From: Aporrectodea caliginosa
Lineage: Eukaryota > Annelida > Clitellata > Crassiclitellata > Lumbricidae
DNA: 64,000 bases
NCBI GenBank assembly: GCA_020284085.1
Contig: JACEVL010000004.1
Coordinates: forward strand, 633,307 to 697,306
Direction of reading: 5' to 3'
The translations under genes and the position numbers were made by a program. The notes under the pieces are model-generated. The model did not search any database. It worked only from the letters and a program-made list of their open reading frames with translations, and was not told the DNA's origin. Positions 51,115 to 63,119 of the stretch are shown piece by piece; within the stretch, counting starts at the first letter, position 1; every line of letters starts with the position of its first letter.

Positions 51115-51715
51115 ACAATTGAGTCATTACTGTCAGTTGTACAGCAATATCCATTTCACTAGGGGGAACTTTTCCCTCCGGCACAAATTGGAAGCAGTCT
51201 GCTTCCACCCCCTCCCCCCTACGTAGTAGGCCCTGGGTTAGGTTAAACTCGGTTTCAGGCCAGATTCCATAAAGGTCCGTTCGCAGACAAGAGACGTATA
51301 TCATTATAATTACAATTATTATTAACATTATTAATATAGTTAATTATTAATATTATTGTAATGATTGATGCGATTCCAATCATCTAACAAAAGCGAACTA
51401 CCACGCCATATCGCTACAATATTATGCTTTTGACCAGAGGTGGCAAATCTGTTTAAGAGTGCGTGCCAAAAGTGCCGCTAAACCACTTAAAAATACTTTC
51501 GCGTGTCCTCAAAAATTTGTCACATTTATTTTCTTCAATAGATTTTAATTGATAAAGCGTAAAAAATTAAATAAAGGACATTATTTCAAAGATGCTTTTT
51601 GAAAGGTGTTGAAATTAAATCTTTCGTAACAGAAAATGTGAATTGCCAGAGTGATTGTAGATTTAAAAGTTTGAAATTTTAGGGACGCTCTGACTCCGTG
51701 TGCTCAACAAATCTG
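51115..51715. other. No gene seen
   Basis: AT-rich. CAGAGGTGGCAAATCTG at 51435 has the look of a hAT end, but no partner end was found. Confidence 0.4.
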
Positions 51716-51717
51716 TA

Positions 51718-51842
<125 letters not shown>

Positions 51843-51849
51843 CATTGGC

Positions 51850-53520
51850 TTAGAGCCTTAGAAGCAACAGAGAATATGTGATATTCATGCAAGATGTATT
51901 TCTAAGTGGCGAGACATCGAATCGAATATGGATCGGTTTGAAACCTTCCGATGATTGGTGACTGGAAAGTGTATCATTTGTTTAGTACGGTAACTCTTTG
52001 CTCTCTGGGAATAATAAACTGTGTGTTATTGCAAACTACCAAACATTATAGCCTAGCAAAAGGAATAAGCAACACATTGCGCATAAATAAGGCAGAACAT
52101 GATAATGTACCAATAGCCAACACCCCCGTAAAATGACTTTTAAACCACGTCGTATAGGCTACAAAGGAAATTTGACTTAAAATAAAATATAACCGTTACA
52201 AATGTCAGATTCATTTATCGAGTTCAATATCTGCGATACGACATAAGCATTTCAACCTTAGTCAAATAGGCCTATAGATCCATATAGGCTATGGCGTTAG
52301 TGTACTAGTAGAGATTGGTCAGTTTTTCCACAAAGAAATGTTGGGAGGTAATCATTTTATTGTATAAAGACTAGACGTGTACTGTATATGCATGTTGCTG
52401 AAAAGCCAAAAAAATAACAGTCAGCCGTATCTGAGACCCGGCACCCGGGATTTGAGATCCGCCACCTGAACTATAAGATCCGCCACCAAAAACAGTAGAC
52501 CCGTCACCTAAATTTGTCTTTCTTTATAATCGGCCACATATAATATTTTATGCTTATCCGAATAGCAAAATAGCGAAGGTTATATTTTATGTTTATCCGA
52601 ATAGCAAAATAGCTGTCGGCTGTCAATCATTTCTCGTGCTAATACAATGCAATCGTATAATAAATGTAAACTAACATATATATTTAAACTAATATTGATT
52701 GTTCTTTCTCTACAGTTAGACTTGAGTTTTTCTCTTATGAGTGCGAAATTGTGGTTCATGTCTCTTTCATGGGGCAGCTGATGTCAAAATGTTGTCCAGG
52801 TTCAACGAGGTAATGAGCTTAACACCTACAGTACACACACAATTAATAAATTAATATGTCATTAACATTTACATTTCTAAACATTTGCCTCACTGTTTAC
52901 ACCCGAAATACAGAGTACAGCATGATAATAGTATTATGGCGTTATATCAGTCATTTGTGTTTAATTAGCGCAGACCTTAGGCTACATGATTAGTCTTCTC
53001 TGACTATTTGAGTGCTTATAGCACTTTGTGCTAGAGTAATGTAATGTAATGACAAACATTTCTCAGTAGCAAGCCACTTCTAGGGTACAACAACAATAGA
53101 ACAACAGTTTTACTGAAATAGCTAGATTACAGTACAGAAGTTGAGTGATACGAGTCTGTTACCAGTATATATAAGTACTCACTACGTATGTAGTGTAGGT
53201 AGAAAATCGGTAGAGCAACAAACTGAAATTGTGAGAAGACTGGCCTATATCAACTGTTCTGGGAACATCTGTTATCCTACTTTGATTTTATGGTTTCACT
53301 TTAAATGATCATCAGTTGAAGCCTAATGCATTATGACAACGGTGTTATAGAAGTCCTTTGATGAGATTATCCAGTCGTTGAAGTGAAGCTGTTTTACCTA
53401 AATATTTGGTCATAGTCGTGAACAACCATATACTAGGATTACTTGCAAGACTTGAGTTTAACAAAGGTCCACGAGACGAGATTTTCCTTAGCTTGCACTA
53501 CTGTATGTGACTAGCACAGA
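51850..53520. other. Gene-free stretch
   Basis: No exon recognised. A short array of GAGATCCGCCACC-like units lies at 52430-52515 (foldback-like, single arm). A LINE-like 3' end with (TAATG)n lies near 53028-53052 (TTTGTGCTAGAGTAATG). It probably includes the 3' UTR of nicotinamidase copy B near its right edge. Confidence 0.4.
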
Positions 53521-53522
53521 GT

Positions 53523-54456
53523 TTAATGGTAATCTGGGACTATACCTAATTTGGTCATTTCCTTTATTGCTGTTTGTGCAGTTGAATCATCAATCGGCCA
53601 ACTTGCATCTACGACAACGTATGTTTCGTATCCTAAAGCATAAGACATCATAAATCTGTCATTAACTTATTATAATATCATCACCATTAACAAACTAATA
53701 GGGTCTACAATCACATCTACAATTCTAACACCATCACCCCACAGCCCTTGTCAGCAGAAAAATGCATATTATTACGCAGTGCTGATTTAAAGGAATACCA
53801 ATCATGACTACTATAGTGATCTACTGCAATCTCCAATTTCTGATCTTTTTTTTCTGAAATAATTAAATCTCACCAAGTTTGAGAGCATCCCGAGCAGAGT
53901 CAACGATGCAGAAGTCCAAAAACAGACCCACAAGGAAGACTGTCTTAATGCCTCGCTCGCTTAGCTTTTCATGAAGATCTGTCTGCGTTAAACCTCCATT
54001 GCCGAAGAAGGCTGAATAGGAGTCAACCTATAAGGAACAAACCGACGCTACAAACTCCTGATCATTGTAGTAGAATATGGCTATATGAAATTAATGCAAT
54101 TAATTATTCTAACTAAAAACATAATTAATATATCAAATAGAAATTGACAGATTTCCAAAAATTTGAATCCATTTGGCCGGAATGAAAATGCTAGGAAATG
54201 ACCTATTGAACACCGAGGAGTCAAAATAGATAAAAGTGAAAAACTCAAGATAGACATCAAACCTGACAGTGCTGACCCTTTCGTATGACTACATCCGAAT
54301 CTTCCTGTATCAGGTCTTTATGGAAACCAGCATCATCTGTGTTTTTAATGCAGTGGTCCGTCCAGAGTTCCTGTTGCAACACGACAGTGTCCTCGGTACG
54401 TGTAGTGCAGTCGACTGCGTAGCTGCCTCGTGTAATTTCACTTTTACACAGTTCAC
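53523..54456 (-). CDS. Nicotinamidase/isochorismatase-like, copy B (exons 2-4, partial)
   Basis: Exons 54456-54263, 54027-53874 and 53632-53523 join in frame with AG/GT borders (phases 0, 1). They read ELCKSEITRGSYAVDC, WTDHCIKNTDDAGFHKDL, SDVVIRKGQHCQ, VDSYSAFFGNGGLTQTDL, TVFLVGLFLDFCIVDSARDA, YVVVDASWPIDDSTAQ and end at a stop in LGIVPDYH. The catalytic Lys (IRKG) and nucleophile Cys (DFCI) of the family are present. The family hydrolyses nicotinamide or related amides. Exon 1, with the Asp and metal ligands, was not found upstream: the expected place holds a hAT-like insertion, an L2 fragment and an inverted copy of intron 1. It is therefore either 5'-truncated or its first exon lies beyond the window. 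Confidence 0.75.
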
Positions 54457-54705
54457 CTGCAATGTAATGTGGGAAATCAAGGGCTAGTGTGAAACCAATA
54501 TCTATTTCAGGTGACAATGGCAAGATCAACTTGTGCTAGAAATTGGTCCAAATGGGTGGGGTACTTCCATTTGCCTGTGGGTCAGAGGACATGCCCCACA
54601 CAATATTTGGTTTGGGTATGTCAATGGTTAGGCTATATCTCCACAAAGTCTATGCATTTTCACATAACAAACCTATACTAAGCCGGATAATACAGACGTC
54701 AGCAT

Positions 54706-55943
54706 TAGACCTGGGAGTCACTTTGGTCAGCCAATCTGACCCCACTTGACCCTAAAGTGACTTGAGGTCGACTTGAAGTCGACAACTTGGAGCCAAAACG
54801 ACTTGATCCGACTTGGCAGAAAAACAACTAACTTCCGACTTAAAGTCGACTTCTGACATGGTAATAACGATTAAGTACGGCTAATAATACAAAAATCTCA
54901 TGCCAATTTGCCTGGCAAGCATTAATTTCATATACTAATTAGTAATGAGACCTCAACACCTGCAGATGAATAAAATTGGTCAAAGTTTATTAGGCCTATT
55001 TTAAGCAGTGTGTTTTTGTGCTTGAACAGTTTTGTAATGCTCTAATGGGTTAGCAGAAGAATCTGTGGCGGACCGCGGACTGGTTGCACTGAATGGCTTG
55101 TTATAATGATACATTTTAATTCTGTTGTCATAATTATTTGGAGACTAACCCCTAACGTATCAAATAGCAATGCATGCGTACCATCCTAGGCCTACTGCCT
55201 AAAAGTTCATTGATTTGCGCGCGTTCAGCTCTTGATAAGGTAGACGTGCTAACATTTTTATTAACATTTCGATTCGCCATTTTTATTAAACGTAGCCTAC
55301 GTGTCACGTTTTAACATAGCATAACAAATGATACAGATAAATCGACACCTATAAACAAAACAAGTAACTGTTTAGCACAACCGCCGCAACCGGCGTCGAT
55401 ACATACAAAATTAAACCGCGATCGATTTTCTGACGTCATTGTCGATGTTATCCCCCTCCCATAGCGTTCTATAATAAACCCCATAGGGGGGAGTGACGTC
55501 TTCCGGAGGTACTAAACTGGAACCGGAAAAACTGTGGAGCTACCCGCTACTTGGGACCGTGCAACGATTGCCGCCGAACAATTGGAGGATGAAGAGTTGG
55601 GATGGGTAATTCAACGCAAGATGTCGTCGGATGAAGCGCAGCCTAAGTAGGCTACGCGGTATAGACCGTAGAAGTTAGAACATATGCTTCATTAATTTTT
55701 GCAAAAGCACTACAAACTGCTTAAATGCTGCCGTGACCTCACGATCATTAGTGTGATATGATAAATTTAGATTTATTTGTGTCTCAAGTCGGTTTAAGTC
55801 GACTTGTGGAGAAAACAACTTGAGGTCACTTTTCTGGACAAATTCGACTTGGGGGTCAGTTGCGCTAGGCAGAAACGACTCGACTCGACTTGGGATGCCC
55901 AAGTCGACTGGGGTCGACTTATTGGGGTCGACTCCCAGGTCTA
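54706..55943. mobile_element. hAT-like element with GTCGACTT arrays
   Basis: Perfect 14-base ends TAGACCTGGGAGTC and GACTCCCAGGTCTA are flanked by GTCAGCAT on both sides (54698-54705 and 55944-55951), an 8-base duplication. Subterminal zones are dense in AAGTCGAC and GACTTG motifs in both orientations. No transposase is visible in 1238 bases. The paralogous site near 42600 (GACAGCATCG) is empty, which confirms insertion. Confidence 0.88.
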
Positions 55944-55984
55944 GTCAGCATCGAAGTCTTGCAAACCAGATCCATTACTCACAT

Positions 55985-56545
55985 TGTTCCTCCTCCAGGA
56001 GAGAATGTTGACACCCTTCTGCCCCATTCTTTTCCTCGACATAGATATAATCCAAATTAACCGCCTCCAAGCGATTCAGAATGCTGACGCCCGTGCTGTC
56101 ACCAAAACCTTCAATATCACCACATCACCCCTGTCCTTAAATCACTCCACTGGCTCAAAATTCCTGCACGAATAGAATACAAAGTCATATCACTCACCTA
56201 CAACATACTTCAATCCTCTCAGCCCTCCGATCTCCGTCAGTTGTTCACGGTCCAACCTCTTCGTTCAACCCGTTCATCTTCCACACTCACACTGCTGCGC
56301 CCTTCCGTTACCTCATCACTTAAATTTGCAAATCGCTCCATAGCCATAGCTGTACCGCCTCTTTGGAACAGACTCCCACCAGTGCTACGACAAAAATCCT
56401 ACCCATCCCACGAACTCACCAAAACCTCACCTCTTGCTATCTCTCCACAGATCTTCCACTAAAAACTGAAAACACTGCTTCTTTACAGATCCTCTCCCAA
56501 TTCCCGTCACCTCCTTCACCATTTCAACTCTAAACATCATCCACC
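55985..56545 (+). mobile_element. L2/CR1-group LINE C-terminal fragment
   Basis: Frameshifted relative of 43896-44531: FLDIDIIQINRLQAIQNADA, then LKSLHWLKIPARIEYK, PSDLRQLFT and AIAVPPLWNRLPPVLRQ. Frame changes near 56110 and 56185 and a stop at 56460 break it. Confidence 0.75.
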
Positions 56546-56589
56546 TCAGCCGTCTGACTGTTTGCATAATTTTATAATATTATTGAATA

Positions 56590-57420
56590 TAAAACAACAT
56601 ATAGAATATAAAACTGTTACATTTACTTCTATTATATATATAATATTTAATATTATCATATTTATAGATATACAATCTGGTCTGTTGCACAATGTGTTTT
56701 ATTTATTCTGTGAAAATGTACAGTTTGCGTATGATGTATTCTGTAAAGTTACTTTGAATCATGAACAAAAACATCTTAAATCTGTGATGCAATCTATCTA
56801 TTTATGGCTAAAGGTTTGTGCTACAAAACTCATCTGCTTGATTTTCTGTAACGCACTGTAGTATTGCAGACTTTGCAGTGTTCGACTCAGTTGCAGAGCA
56901 CATGCATGCTCCAATATTAAAGAACGTTGAGTCATCACGTTGAGTCATCGTATATGGTGTAGTCAAGACATGAGATTACAATAGGAATGGAGGCTCGCCA
57001 GGAGACAAAGAGTGGGAGATCACCTTCAGCTGCCGAAGCCGTTAGTAGCAGCTGCGGCAGAGAAGATTTATGTGCAGCGTAAATGTGAGTTCCTGATCTA
57101 GGATAGCTCCCAAATCCTGGACAAAGGTTTATAAGGTGAAGTGTGGGTATTTCAAGGCAAGGGAGACTAGGTCTGTTTTGGAAAGCTGCTGGGTCGTCCC
57201 AAGCCCGATATATAAACTGAGTCTTAGCCGGGTTGGGTTAGGCCGCAGGCTGTAAGAGCCTAAGAGGACATCCAGGCCTGCAGGGTCTCCATTGCCCGGC
57301 TCATTGTTTCAACTGTTGCGTCGGCCTGGACGGTAGGACAGTGGGCACAGGCTTGCAGGTCGTCAGCTTAGGAATGGTTGAGGATAGCCCCAGCTGCCAG
57401 CAAGTACCTCAGGTTGCTAG
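56590..57420 (-). repeat. Inverted copy of nicotinamidase intron 1 sequence
   Basis: 56620-56700 matches the complement of about 44640-44700. 56700-56930 matches the complement of 43680-43880 (AACAAAAACATCT, TATTTATGGCTAAAGGTTTG). 57000-57420 matches the complement of about 43220-43640, including L2 motifs. In copy A an L2 fragment (43896-44600) separates the first two parts; here they are adjacent. Confidence 0.75.
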
Positions 57421-57649
57421 TATAATATTATATATATTATATTATATTGGATGAATGTAGTTGACTCGGGACACCTCTATACAATTTCAACATAATATGT
57501 GGCGACCGAAAGATGCTTTACATAGTATAACAGTTGTTGACTTGATTAACATAAAAATCTTAACTAACCTTAACTAATTTAAACTAAATATCGAAAGTAA
57601 AAGGAATGAGTGGGAAGTACAGTTAAACACATGGAAATAAAAGATTAAA

Positions 57650-59901
57650 ACAATGAAACAATAAGGCAATGAATTGATATGTAGGCCTACTGGTTACATG
57701 GGGTCCAGAAGGGATCATGGATCCCGCTAAATTACAGCCAGTCGATACTTAGATTGGAATAAACAAACAAAAACATAAGAAGAGACCATTAAACGACATT
57801 AACAAAACAATATAGGCTACAATCTTAACTAAAATAGCAGTACAGACAAATACAACTAAGTTAAGTCAATTAATTCATTAACTAGGAGGGAGCGTAGCTT
57901 TTTTTGAATATCAAGAGATTAGGTGAAGAACGAATAGCTAGAGGGATATTATTCCACACCAAGGTACCAGTAAATTTGATAGAGAATAAACGAGTATTAG
58001 TGTGAGCATAGTCACGACGATAGGAATTCGAACCTCTCGTGTTGTAAGAATGGATGCTGGAAGTACGACAAAAGAAGCCTTTGAATACCAGTGGTAACAA
58101 GTCATGATCATAGCGATACATAAATTCCCCGATTTGAGCGATCCTGATCAGTTCGACCCTTAATAATCCAAACTCAGAAAATAGTTGCTTAGTGTGAGAA
58201 CCGTATGGAACACCTGCTAAGAAACGGACAGCACGTTTTTGCAGTATAGTTAAGCTATGGAGCCGAGATTTATAAGTTGAGGCCCATACTATATTGCAGT
58301 AAGAAAGGTAGGGGTAAATGAGTGAGTAGTATAGAGTAGTACGAGTGTAAGATGGTAGCAGATAAGAAATACGAGATAAAATTCCAATATTCTTAGCAAT
58401 TTTTGATGAAATATTTCTTATATGCTCATTCCATGTTAAGTTTTGGTCTACATAAACACCCAAGAATTTAGTTGATTCAACTTGAGTAATAGGAACACCA
58501 TCAATGTACAGATTAGGGCAATCAGAGGGATAGCTTTTTCGATGAGATTTGAAGAGAATGTAGTTTGTTTTATCAATATTGAGTGTTAGCTTATTAGCAC
58601 AAAACCAGTCTGCAACAAGGGTTAACTCAGAATTCACAATTTGAAATAACGTGTCCAAAGAACCATGAGAATAAAAGATATTGGTATCATCAGCAAACAA
58701 AATAAAAAACATGATAGATGAAACATTAGGAAGGTCGTTTATGTAAATGAGAAACAACAAGGGACCTAGATTCGAACCCTGTGGAACACCAAAATTAATT
58801 GCATGCATAGTAGAAAATACACCATTGCAGCAAACAAGCTGCATGCGATTCTCAAAATAGCTAGCGAACCAGTCAAGTTGAGTACCTCGTATACCATAAA
58901 CACTTAGTTTCTTTAATAAAATACTATGATCCACAGTATCAAACGCCTTGGCTAGGTCAAGAAAAACTCCCAAAGAGTATTCATTATTCTCAATTGCATT
59001 AGAAATCTTATCTTGCATACTCAGTAGGGGCATGAAAGTGGAGTGTCCAGATTGGAAACCATGTTGAGATGGGAATAGGATATTAGCTTTTGTAATAAAA
59101 TTACTAAGACGTTCATACATTAATTTTTCAAAAAATTTAGAAAATAAGGGGAGAACAGAGATGGGTCTATAATTAGATACTTCGTCTTTCCCTCCTTTCT
59201 TAAAGACTGGGACAACTTTTGCAATTTTTAAGGCCTGGGGTACAATGCCTGAAGTAAATGAGCAATTAATTATTTTAGCCAATGGTTTAGCAATACTAGC
59301 CAAAGTAGGAATTGCAATATAGGGATCAATATCATCAACTCCTTTACTATGTGACAGATGAATAGAATGGCTCAGATTCAGGATTTCTTCAGGAGATGTT
59401 TCGCTAAGTCCAAAGCAATTAGGAAGGGGTGGGTTCATGTATTTTTCAAAGGAGATAGGGGAATCAGAAATTTTTCAGCTAGTGATTGTGCAATACCTGT
59501 AAAATAATTGTTAAATTTGTTAGCCATCATTGCAGGGTTTGTTATCATTTCCCCATTAACTAATAGAGAGTCAATATTAGTTTCATGGCCTCCCATACCA
59601 GCCAGAGAGCGGATAAGACTCCAGGTTCTTTTAAGGTTATTACTACATTTACAGAATTCAGCTGCATAGTAATTTCTTTCAGCCTTAATCCGAATGGTTT
59701 TGAATTTATTTCTATAGGTTATGAATTTACTTCTGTTAGCATCAGTTGGATTTTTAAGTATTTCAGGTACAGTGAGGATTTCTTTTTACTAGACTTTAAT
59801 AGACCACGAGTCATCCATGGTTGCTTAAGGGTAGGTCTACCTCTGGTGTTTTTAGAGGCAAGAGGGAAGGAGTCATCATACGCTCTCTTATAACGAAACA
59901 T
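57650..59901 (-). mobile_element. LINE (CR1/jockey-group), 5'-truncated, minus strand
   Basis: Coding runs from a linker (RYKRAYDDSFPLAS, WMTRGLLKSSKKK) with at least one frameshift before 59440, then a long intact RT frame. The 3' UTR contains AGCGGGATCCATGATCCC, the hairpin shared with the other copies. The 5' end at 59901 abuts the opposite-strand copy. The 3' boundary is approximate. Confidence 0.75.
57882..59438 (-). CDS. LINE reverse transcriptase ORF
   Basis: A 518-residue open frame. RT motifs in order: VVPVFKKGGKDEVSNYRPIS, FPSQHGFQSGHST, FLDLAKAFDTVDHSILLKK, FGVPQGSNLGPLLFLIYIND, catalytic FADDTNIFY, LNIDKTNYILFKSHRK, KFLGVYVDQNLTWNEHI, then the thumb and C-terminal part (YPYLSYCNIVWASTYKSR, QKRAVRFLAGVPYG, YNTRGSNSYRRDYAHTNTR, WNNIPLAIRSS). 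The endonuclease half of ORF2 is absent. The FADD box is intact and there is no stop within, so this copy is fairly young. Clade is CR1/L2/jockey group by motif; not resolved further. Confidence 0.88.
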   Translation of the reverse strand: MNPPLPNCFGLSETSPEEILNLSHSIHLSHSKGVDDIDPYIAIPTLASIAKPLAKIINCSFTSGIVPQALKIAKVVPVFKKGGKDEVSNYRPISVLPLFSKFFEKLMYERLSNFITKANILFPSQHGFQSGHSTFMPLLSMQDKISNAIENNEYSLGVFLDLAKAFDTVDHSILLKKLSVYGIRGTQLDWFASYFENRMQLVCCNGVFSTMHAINFGVPQGSNLGPLLFLIYINDLPNVSSIMFFILFADDTNIFYSHGSLDTLFQIVNSELTLVADWFCANKLTLNIDKTNYILFKSHRKSYPSDCPNLYIDGVPITQVESTKFLGVYVDQNLTWNEHIRNISSKIAKNIGILSRISYLLPSYTRTTLYYSLIYPYLSYCNIVWASTYKSRLHSLTILQKRAVRFLAGVPYGSHTKQLFSEFGLLRVELIRIAQIGEFMYRYDHDLLPLVFKGFFCRTSSIHSYNTRGSNSYRRDYAHTNTRLFSIKFTGTLVWNNIPLAIRSSPNLLIFKKSYAPS

Positions 59902-62595
59902 AACGATAATATCTGATATATCTGATCATCTACCAATACTAATTACTTTTGACTTTCAACACCTCATGCATGGCAATTCTTCCTTTGGGAACTCAAGGAA
60001 CTTTTCTGAGGAAAATAAGAAGAAATTTCGAGAGTTACTTTCCAGACAGGACTGGACAACCATCACTAGGCTGTGCAGTGACGGGGATGTTAATACGGCT
60101 TATAATCTATTCATAACTCAATATAAAAATGTTTATGACAAATCCTTTCCTCAAAGTTCAGGGAAGAATCGAAGTAAACTAATTATAAAAAAACCTTGGA
60201 TGACGCGGGGCCTCCTTAAATCGAGTAAGAAAAAGGAGCAGTTATATCTGAAATATATAAAAAATCCTAGTGAAATTAACAGAAACAAATTTGTAACATA
60301 TCGGAATAAATTTAAAACAATTCGTATAAAAGCTGAGAGATACTATTACGCTACTGAATTTGATAAGTGCAGAAACGATCTTAAGAAAACCTGGAGCCTT
60401 ATAAGATCGATAGCTAATATGGGACAGCGCGATACAACCATTGAATCGATTACTGTCAATGGCACTAGGATTGCTGATGCGGAAACTATAGCAAATAAAC
60501 TCAACAATTATTTTGTGAGCATCGCTCAATCTTTGGATGACAAGATACCTGACTCTCTGGGGACATTTATGAAATATATGAAACCCCCTCCATTGCAGTC
60601 CTTTGGTTTAATTTTGACATCACCTAGTGAAATCTTAAACCTAAGTCAATCCATACGCACAACGCATAGCAAGGGTATGGACGATATTGACCCCTGTATT
60701 GCGAACTCTAATATTGACTGCATTGCCCAAACGCTTGCCGAGCTAATTAACTGTTCCTTCACTACAGGCGTCTTCCCGCAATCCCTAAAAGCTGCAAAGG
60801 TAATACCAGTTTATAAAAAAGGCGAAAGAGACAATCTGACTAATTATCGTCCGATTTCAATCCTTCCTTACTTTTCAAAAATATTTGAGAAAATAATGTA
60901 TAATAGACTATATGACTTTGTAACGAAAACTGACATCCTTTTTCCCTCGCAGCATGGCTTTCAGTCAGGTCACTCCCCATATATGTCCTTGTTGACATAT
61001 ATGTCCTCTGTTCTTCTATCTATGCAAGATAGAATCTCGAATGCTATAGAAAATAATGAATATTCCCTAGGCATATTTTTCGATCTAGCAAAAGCTTTCG
61101 ACACTGTAAATCATAAAATCCTATTGCATAAATTAGAAAATTATGGTATACGTGGTATGCAGCTCAGTTGGTTTGCCAGCTATTTGGATAGACGCCAACA
61201 ATGTGTCGAAAATAACGGAAAACGCTCCACTTTAAAAAATATTCTATATGGAGTTCCTCAAGGTTCTAATCTAGGGCCCCTGTTATTCCTCCTCTATATT
61301 AATGACCTCCCGAACGTTTCCAATCGTCTGTTCTTCATCTTGTTTGCCGATGATACGAACGTTTTTTATTCCCACACTTGCATAAACACCCTGTTTCAAA
61401 TCGTAAACGTGGAACTTGCACTCGTTGCCGAATGGTTTAGAGCCAATAGATTGTCGTTAAACTTGGAGAAAACTAATTATATCTTGTTTAAATCGCATAG
61501 GAAAAAATCCCACTGGGTCAATTCGAGTTAAAAATTAATAATAATTCTCTTACAGCTGTTGACTCAACTAAATTCTTAGGTGTCTACGTTGATTGTCATT
61601 TAACATGGAAAGAACACATAGCCTACATTGCATCAAAAATAGCGAAAAATATTGGAGTGATAGCACGGACTGCATACATTTTGCCCTCTAATATTAGAAT
61701 TAAACTGTACTATTCGTTAGTATATCCATACCTCTCTTATTGTAATATAGTATGGGCTTCCACATATGCTACTAGATTACACAGATTAAATGTTTTGCAA
61801 AAGAGAGCTGTCCGTCTGGTTGCAGGGGTTCCATATGGCTCTCACACTGCTCACATCTTCACAACCCTTAAAATTTTAAAAATTGACCAAATTGGCATTT
61901 TTCAAATTGGGGAATTTATGTATCGTTTTAACCGAAACCTTCTGCCTTCTATTTACAAACATTACTTTCAACTCTCATCTCAGATTCATCCGTATTTTAC
62001 TAGAAACTCTAGCTCTTATCGCCACACCTATGCCCGCACGAATACACGTCTCTTCTCTATTAAATCAATTGGAGTAGCGATCTGGGAAAAAATTCCTATG
62101 GAAATTCGCTTATCCCCCAGCATCTGGGTATTCAAAAAGAAATTAAGCACCTACCTTATACAATGTACTGTATTATAAACGACCTTGTCTGACCTTTCGC
62201 CTGATTTGTGTGCATGGTAGTAGACCTACCTAATCTCTACTTAGTAAGCTAGTTAAGTATTTTTGTTTTATATTGTATATTGACTTAACAGTGTTGAGCA
62301 ACTGTTTCAGTTTCACTTTCCTTTCCTTGTTTTCCTGTTTTTGATTCATTTAGTTTCTTTTCTGTTCTTTTACTTTAACTTTCACTTGGTCACTGCAAGT
62401 ATGTTTTCAATTATAATCTTTCTTTAAAGGCCACCATTAATTTTCTAATGTAATCTGTAATTTGGTGTCCCTACTTAGCGGGATTCTTTATCCCTTTAGG
62501 GCCTCCTTTTTTGTAGCCGTGTTGAAATTTATATGTAAACCTGATGATTTTGTTTAACTTGGTTGCAAAATAAACATTTTGATTGATTGATTTGA
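59893..62595 (+). mobile_element. LINE (same family), 5'-truncated, plus strand
   Basis: Begins inside the endonuclease domain (ISDISDHLPILITFDFQ), then the linker, RT and C-terminus, and a 3' UTR with TTAGCGGGATTCTTTATCCC, TTTAGGGCCTCC and the end GTTGCAAAATAAACATTTTG with (ATTG)n near 62590. It sits head-to-head with the minus-strand copy; the junction is at about 59895-59901. Confidence 0.85.
59966..62178 (+). pseudogene. LINE reverse transcriptase, one frameshift
   Basis: The first frame (59966-61531) holds the linker (PWMTRGLLKSSKKKEQ, AERYYYATEFDKCRNDLKKT) and RT motifs: VIPVYKKGERDNLTNYRPIS, FPSQHGFQSGHSPYM, FFDLAKAFDTVNHKILL, YGVPQGSNLGPLLFLLYIND, FADDTNVFY. It ends abnormally after FKSHRKKSHW at 61531. 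The same protein resumes from about 61557 (VDSTKFLGVYVDCHLTW) through YPYLSYCNIVWASTYATR, KRAVRLVAGVPYG and WEKIPMEIRLSP to a stop at 62178. A small tandem duplication near 60981-61010 (ATATGTCCT repeated) adds about 10 residues after GHSPYM. The catalytic FADD is intact, but the copy needs a frame correction and lacks most of the endonuclease. Confidence 0.85.
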
Positions 62596-62599
62596 TATA

Positions 62600-63115
62600 A
62601 AAGAGAGGCCAAGAACAGAGCGCTGAGACAACCGGAAGTGCTCAAAATAAATTATAATACGCGTAATATGCGTGAAAAATGGCTGAATGGAAGCACTCAG
62701 AGGGAATGAAGGGCTTCATTTGCATACCTACATCTTTGTATTTTGAATACCGGAAGTGATCAAAATAAATAATAATACGCGTAATCTGTGTGAAAATGGC
62801 TGAATACAGCATTACAACGTAAACCGATATATATGTATGGATATATATGTATGGATGTACATTTATACTATATAAACATGTGTAGGGATGATTTTGTGTA
62901 TCTTTTATACATAGATTAGTTTCAAAACACACATAATCTTATATTTGTTTATCCAAAAAGTACAAAATGTACGCAATAATATACAATATTGCTAATTAAT
63001 GGGTTCTGTTGTTAAAAGTGATGTAATTTCGAGGTGCATTCACATAATGTACAACTAAATATACCATTCTGTGCAGAAATGAATGCTGAATCCAGTGCTA
63101 TATTACAAGTTATGA
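62600..63115. other. Spacer with a direct repeat
   Basis: 62631-62690 and 62750-62806 share CCGGAAGTG-TCAAAATAAAT, ATAATACGCGTAAT and AAAATGGCTGAAT. GATATATATGTATGGAT repeats follow at 62825-62860. No gene seen. Confidence 0.5.
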
Positions 63116-63119
63116 TATG

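Noticed and set aside
51435..51700. hAT-like element starting CAGAGGTGGCAAA
   Set aside because: No matching right end or 8-base duplication was found.
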